This document shows positions 40,594-44,300 of a stretch of 44,300 nucleotides of DNA, piece by piece. Numbering within the stretch: position 1 is the first letter of the stretch; each line of letters opens with the position of its first letter. The stretch is from Variovorax sp. KBW07. GTDB lineage: Bacteria; Pseudomonadota; Gammaproteobacteria; Burkholderiales; Burkholderiaceae_C. Both the position numbers and the translations under genes were made by a program. The notes under the pieces were generated by a model. The model ran no database searches and was not told the DNA's origin. It saw nothing but the letters and a program-made list of their open reading frames with translations. The DNA lies in assembly GCF_003852515.1 (NCBI RefSeq), contig NZ_QAJK01000144.1:1-44300 (forward strand), given 5' to 3'.

Positions 40594-41943
40594 TCAGGTG
40601 GCGCCCATCCGGGCCCTCGAGGCCTCTGCCCCGAATCTGCCAGACCAGGCTGCGGCCGCCAACGCGATACCGCAAAAAAGTGCAAATATCTTTACCAAAA
40701 AGAAATACCTGACCTCGAGGTGAACCAACGAAAAGACAACGGTGAAGCATCCGTAAAAAGACGCTAAGGCCCAAAAATAAACGACGGCGACCTGCTGCCT
40801 GCGCACCAGAAATACCAAGAAAAAAGAAATTAACGCAACTGCGAGCACAATGGAATTCCAGAAATAGTCGCCAGGATAATCGGGCGCCACGATTTCTGGG
40901 AAAAACTCCACCGACGGGAACCAGTACTCTCCGAGCAGCGAGGCCTTGTATTGGAGCCACTGACCGGTATTCTGTAAAAAGGCCTTGTAGAAAAGCTCTT
41001 TGTCTTCCTTGCCGCAGTAATCTGGTTCGAATTTGCAGGCCAGATGCCCACCGCCCATGATCACGAACTTGGCGCCGTTCTTGAGTAGCGCGGCTTCTGA
41101 CGTCAATGCATTTCGTGCGACCAGATCCTGTGTCTGCACCCAGCCCAATTTATCAGCTTCGATGTAGTTATGAATTCGCCAGGGCAGCATCAGAACTTGC
41201 GCGGTCAATACGGCGACCGCCATCAATCCAAGGCCCCACCAAGGCTTTCGGGGAGGATTGCTTTTTCCTGGAAAAAAATTGACCACCAGGCGCAAGATAA
41301 TAAGAGCCAATGCTCCCAGGAGCATGCAAACAGTCAGCAACTCATACTGCGATCGAAAATATGCGGCAAGCGCGAGAAAAAACCCACTCAAAACCGCTTC
41401 TGAAACACTCTTTTTTTCGACAGAAATAAGAAGAAGAAAAATCGAAAGAATAAAAAACATGACCGATAATCCTTCGCCAAAAGCGAGGCCAATCGGCTGC
41501 AGCAGAAAAAATCGGGTTACCGGAAAGAGAAAAGGCGCCAACGGCAACAATGTTGCCAAAGGCGGCGGCATATGCAGCATCAGGTAGCGGCGCACCGTCA
41601 TCAGCATGAAGGTGCAAATCGCGATAGTCAGCGCCAGAAGAATGGCTAGAAAAGGCGCGTCGACACCAAACAGCCAAAATATGCCGCCGAGCAGCATCGC
41701 GAAACCAGGAGGCCACAAATGGAATATCCACATGGACTGCGGCGTCAACCACCCGTTCTTGCTTACCTCCAGGCCCGCTCCGGCAAATGTACGAGGGTCA
41801 CTGCTGATCGGGAAATTCAAAAAATCGGCAATGCGGATCAGAATGTCCGGTTGCAGAGAATTGTCACGAGTAAAACTCAAGACAAAAAGTACGCCCACAT
41901 ATAAAACAATGGGGGCCATTGGCCGGTGAAAAATTCTCGCCAT
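40594..41943 (-). CDS. GT-C-like polytopic membrane glycosyltransferase candidate
   Basis: This 449-residue protein has about ten to eleven hydrophobic segments. It has a first outer loop containing SSDPRTFAGAGLEV and HLWPPGFAMLLGGIFWLFG, the layout of PMT/ArnT/GT39-like GT-C enzymes that use polyprenyl-phosphate sugars. A large hydrophilic loop (about 275-345) has Cys residues in GHLACKFEPDYCGKEDKE that may form a disulfide outside. I cannot assign a substrate. The gene is visibly AT-richer than rfbF and the genes downstream. A periplasmic transferase working with the GtrA/GtrB-like pair is a reasonable hypothesis. Confidence 0.75.
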   Translation of the reverse strand: MARIFHRPMAPIVLYVGVLFVLSFTRDNSLQPDILIRIADFLNFPISSDPRTFAGAGLEVSKNGWLTPQSMWIFHLWPPGFAMLLGGIFWLFGVDAPFLAILLALTIAICTFMLMTVRRYLMLHMPPPLATLLPLAPFLFPVTRFFLLQPIGLAFGEGLSVMFFILSIFLLLISVEKKSVSEAVLSGFFLALAAYFRSQYELLTVCMLLGALALIILRLVVNFFPGKSNPPRKPWWGLGLMAVAVLTAQVLMLPWRIHNYIEADKLGWVQTQDLVARNALTSEAALLKNGAKFVIMGGGHLACKFEPDYCGKEDKELFYKAFLQNTGQWLQYKASLLGEYWFPSVEFFPEIVAPDYPGDYFWNSIVLAVALISFFLVFLVRRQQVAVVYFWALASFYGCFTVVFSLVHLEVRYFFLVKIFALFCGIALAAAAWSGRFGAEASRARMGAT

Positions 41944-41990
41944 CCGGAGAGGCTCCCTCTGTATTGGAAATTCTTAGTTCTTCGGTATCC

Positions 41991-42470
41991 TCAGCGCGAC
42001 AGGAATTTTACATGTCGCGCCGGAGCCCCCATCACAAGGGAGAACGGCTGCACATCGCGCGTCACCACGGCGCCCGCGGCGATCATCGCATCGTGCCCGA
42101 TCGTGATGCCGGGCGTGATCACTGCCCCGGCGCCGATGGATGCACCCCGACATACGGTCGTGCGCAGAAACGAATCAGGGTAGACCTTCGAGCGGGGCAA
42201 CATGTCATTGGTAAAGATGGCCCCCGGGCCGACGAACACATTCGACTCGAGCGTGATCCCATCCCAAAGGTAGACGCCCGACTTCAGCGTGACATTGTCG
42301 CCCACCACCACATCGCTTTCGATGAAGCAATGCGCCGACACATTACAATTTGCACCGATTCGCGCGCCCGCGAGAACAACATTGAATTGCCATATTTTTG
42401 TTCCCGGTCCGATTTCAGTTGCCTGAACATCGGCCAGGGGGTGAATGAATACCGTATTATCTGAAGTCAT
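41991..42470 (-). CDS. Left-handed beta-helix acyltransferase (WbbJ/FdtC-like)
   Basis: This 159-residue protein consists of hexapeptide repeats: VFIHPLADVQATEIGPGTKIWQFNVVLAGARIGANCNVSAHCFIESDVVVGD and so on. It ends in GAVVTRDVQPFSLVMGAPARHVKFLSR, the typical end of sugar O- or N-acetyltransferases. Relatives such as FdtC/QdtC acylate amino sugars, often beside an aminotransferase and a ketoisomerase. None of those is in the window, so an O-acetyl role is possible. The start is ATG 42470. It lies 47 bases from the GT-C-like gene and diverges from the GT61 gene across 70 bases. Confidence 0.9.
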   Translation of the reverse strand: MTSDNTVFIHPLADVQATEIGPGTKIWQFNVVLAGARIGANCNVSAHCFIESDVVVGDNVTLKSGVYLWDGITLESNVFVGPGAIFTNDMLPRSKVYPDSFLRTTVCRGASIGAGAVITPGITIGHDAMIAAGAVVTRDVQPFSLVMGAPARHVKFLSR

Positions 42471-42540
42471 TTTAAAACCATGATTTTTATGAAATTCCAC
42501 AAGACTCTCGATTGAGCGGCAACGCACACGTTTTCACACC
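42471..42540. promoter_or_regulatory. Divergent promoter space, AT-rich
   Basis: These 70 bases between the acyltransferase and GT61 starts are AT-rich for this genome and must drive at least one side. They may hold the promoter of the long leftward unit that includes the rfb genes. No -35/-10 pair stands out enough to name. Confidence 0.4.
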
Positions 42541-44259
42541 ATGATTCGCCTTCGATCCCTGCTTCTGCGCGCACTCACTCGAACCAAATTTGTCGACGCG
42601 AAATATTATAATCAAAAATACAAGGACGTCGCAAGAGCCGGACTGGACTCGAATTATCATTATTTCAAATACGGAATAAAAGAAGGACGATACCCCAATT
42701 ACACCGCGGAGCGCATCGCGAATTGGATCTACGCTACCACCACGAAATTTCTGGTTCGCTTCTGTCTTGACAACGCTTACTATCTTCGAACCTATCGCGA
42801 CGTTCGGGAAGAAGGAATTTCGCCTGGCACTCACTATGCATTGAAGGGGCGAAAAGAAAAAAGATACGTCAATCGCTTCTTTGCAGCGATGAGCGGCGCA
42901 ATTTATTTCTTGCGCCTCGAATTTACCTCGCTCTCGAAAGAACCCAGCGCCCGCGAGGCAGAAATTGCACTTTACAAATACGCGATCTTCGAGGCTGCCC
43001 GCACAGGAATTTTTGAAAAACTCAAGTCCAAGGCGATTGCTCGACAACTGAGCTCTGGCAATTCAGGGGAGAAGATATTTCTCTCGAAATTCAGGACGGT
43101 TGAATTTTTCGATTTACCCGAGGCAGGCTACAAGCTCGACGACATCGAGCCGGCATATCCGATGGATTTCCATGAACCGGAGATCATTGGCGCCAACGTC
43201 GAACGCCCTTTGCGCACGGCGGAGGTCCCTCGAAAATGGCTCGCGACCATCGACAATGCCTCCGTCTTGGGTGGCTTCCAGGTAGTGGCCAACAACCGCA
43301 TGGTTATTTACGAGCCCGCCGCAGACCCGCACCAGGGTTTTGTTGCAGGCATCTGGCCGTATGTCGTTTCGCTCGACGAAAAAAGCGAGGTTCTTTTCTG
43401 GTTTCGCTATAAAAAAGAAATCAGCATTCCTTCGGCCATATTGCTGAGCGGGCGCTGCAGCCCCAATTACTACCACTGGCTGATCGAATACCTGGGCAAG
43501 GCCTATATTCTTTCGGAACGGGACAATCTGAAGAAGACGCCACTGATCGTCGACGACAAGATGTTCCCCCAGGAATTCGAGTCGCTGCAGGCCATGTTGC
43601 CCGACTGGCCCATCTACAGGCTCGACGATTCGACGCTGCTGAAGGTCAGGAAACTCTACATCCCTTCCGCATGCACGAACCTCACGGACAACCTGCGCGG
43701 ACCGATGTGGAAGTTTTCGGCCATCTGCTTCAAGACGCTCGGACACATGCGCTCCACCGTTTTTCGGCGTTTCGGCATCGAAGAGGCCGCACCTGGTGGT
43801 GGCGGCCGGAAGGTGTTCCTAGCGCGCCGCACGGGCCGCAACATCATCAACACGCCGGAAGTGGAAGAAGTCCTCGCTTCATTCGGCTACGAGATCGTCG
43901 ACACCGGCAAGCTGTCGTTCGAGCAGCAGGTGCGCCTGTTCGCCGAAGCAAGCACCATCGTCGGCGCCATGGGGGCTGCATTCACCAACCTGATCTTCTG
44001 CCAGCCAGGCACCCAGGTGTTGGCACTGTCGTCGCCTTACACGCAACTCTTTTGCTCGCAGTCGAACATGGCGCTGTTCGCAGGTTGCGACTACAAGATC
44101 CTCGTTGGCGAACACGAGCTGTTTCAGCCCGGCGACGAGCACACGGTTTCCGACCCCAGCCTGTTTCTGGATAGCTACGCGATCAACCCCGAGAAGTTGG
44201 CAGCCGCGCTGGCCGACATCGAACGGCAGGCGGTCGAAGCGCCGCTCGCGAAACAGTAA
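42541..44259 (+). CDS. GT61-family glycosyltransferase with N-terminal repeats
   Basis: The 572-residue protein has two parts. Residues ~17-111 contain two copies of a motif of the kind D-x-x-YY-x-x-x-Y-x-DV-x-x-x-G-x-x-x-x-x-HY-x-x-x-G: VDAKYYNQKYKDVARAG and LDNAYYLRTYRDVREEG. These are found at the ends of many surface-polysaccharide transferases. From about residue 290 a DUF563/GT61 domain appears, with SPNYYHWLIEYLGK, KVFLARRTGRNIINTPEV and the end GAMGAAFTNLIFCQPGTQVLALSSPY. The donor is unknown. The first third is AT-rich, the rest GC-rich, so the gene may be a fusion of different origins. Confidence 0.87.
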   Translation: MIRLRSLLLRALTRTKFVDAKYYNQKYKDVARAGLDSNYHYFKYGIKEGRYPNYTAERIANWIYATTTKFLVRFCLDNAYYLRTYRDVREEGISPGTHYALKGRKEKRYVNRFFAAMSGAIYFLRLEFTSLSKEPSAREAEIALYKYAIFEAARTGIFEKLKSKAIARQLSSGNSGEKIFLSKFRTVEFFDLPEAGYKLDDIEPAYPMDFHEPEIIGANVERPLRTAEVPRKWLATIDNASVLGGFQVVANNRMVIYEPAADPHQGFVAGIWPYVVSLDEKSEVLFWFRYKKEISIPSAILLSGRCSPNYYHWLIEYLGKAYILSERDNLKKTPLIVDDKMFPQEFESLQAMLPDWPIYRLDDSTLLKVRKLYIPSACTNLTDNLRGPMWKFSAICFKTLGHMRSTVFRRFGIEEAAPGGGGRKVFLARRTGRNIINTPEVEEVLASFGYEIVDTGKLSFEQQVRLFAEASTIVGAMGAAFTNLIFCQPGTQVLALSSPYTQLFCSQSNMALFAGCDYKILVGEHELFQPGDEHTVSDPSLFLDSYAINPEKLAAALADIERQAVEAPLAKQ

Positions 44260-44300
44260 GCAGGCGGCCCTACTTCGCGGTTCCGCGTTCGCACAGCAGG
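44260..44300 (-). CDS. Possible C-terminal end of a convergent gene (partial)
   Basis: On the minus strand a frame enters from the right edge and ends LLCERGTAK with a TAG at 44270-44272, 10 bases beyond the GT61 stop. Nine codons cannot identify a family, and the call rests on frame and position alone. Confidence 0.25.

Noticed and set aside
42487-43047. A 186-residue minus-strand frame opposite the GT61 gene
   Set aside because: It is antisense to the conserved repeat region and lacks any family resemblance.
1-44300. CRISPR arrays, tRNA/rRNA genes, insertion sequences, integrases
   Set aside because: No repeat-spacer pattern, cloverleaf, rRNA stretch, transposase or integrase was recognised on either strand. 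The only mobile-looking unit is the DUF559 cassette.

Overview
The window is GC-rich, densely packed chromosomal DNA. Its gene content (fatty-acid beta-oxidation operon, argB next to slmA, sugar-acid catabolism, large surface-polysaccharide locus) and protein sequences look like a betaproteobacterium of the Comamonadaceae, most like Variovorax. That placement is inferred from protein resemblance; there is no rRNA gene here. I see no tRNA, rRNA, CRISPR array, insertion sequence or phage gene.

Region 1 (62-9821, minus strand) is a fatty-acid degradation operon. Read in transcription order it holds a TetR repressor, a long acyl-CoA dehydrogenase, a small secreted DUF2147 protein, a fused 3-hydroxyacyl-CoA dehydrogenase/enoyl-CoA hydratase, a DUF559 cassette bounded by inverted palindromic repeats, a thiolase, an alpha/beta hydrolase, a TesB-like thioesterase and an atypical SDR protein. 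A palindrome just upstream of the TetR gene is a likely operator.

Region 2 (9887-12591) holds an SDR/LysR divergent pair with a rho-independent terminator after the SDR gene, then an AraC-type regulator.

Region 3 (12665-19549) is a sugar-acid catabolic locus arranged around a FadR-type GntR regulator. A fumarylacetoacetase-family hydrolase and two SDR dehydrogenases run leftward. The regulator, a UxaA/altronate-dehydratase-type enzyme, an SMP-30 lactonase and a malate/lactate-type dehydrogenase run rightward. Together they can be read as a non-phosphorylating pathway from lactone through aldonate, 2-keto-3-deoxy acid and diketo acid to pyruvate plus a hydroxy acid. One SDR resembles 2-keto-3-deoxy-L-fuconate dehydrogenases.

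Region 4 (19562-25221, minus strand) holds a three-gene membrane operon (DUF1326, DUF2182, EamA transporter), a catalase, slmA and argB.

Region 5 (25280 to the right edge) is a surface-polysaccharide locus. It has a WecA/MraY-like initiating transferase, several GT2 glycosyltransferases, an OafA-type acyltransferase with an SGNH domain, a Wzm/Wzt ABC exporter and a GT61 transferase. It also contains a tightly overlapping operon, rfbF-rfbG-rfbH-SDR-split transketolase (N and C subunits)-gtrA-gtrB-like. This operon should make a CDP-3,6-dideoxy-4-keto sugar. The embedded two-subunit transketolase suggests the sugar then receives a carbon branch, and the GtrA/GtrB pair plus an upstream GT-C-like membrane protein suggest delivery through a lipid-linked intermediate. 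This putative branched-sugar system is the most interesting part of the window. An AT-richer patch (about 40.6-43.1 kb) suggests recent acquisition of part of the locus.
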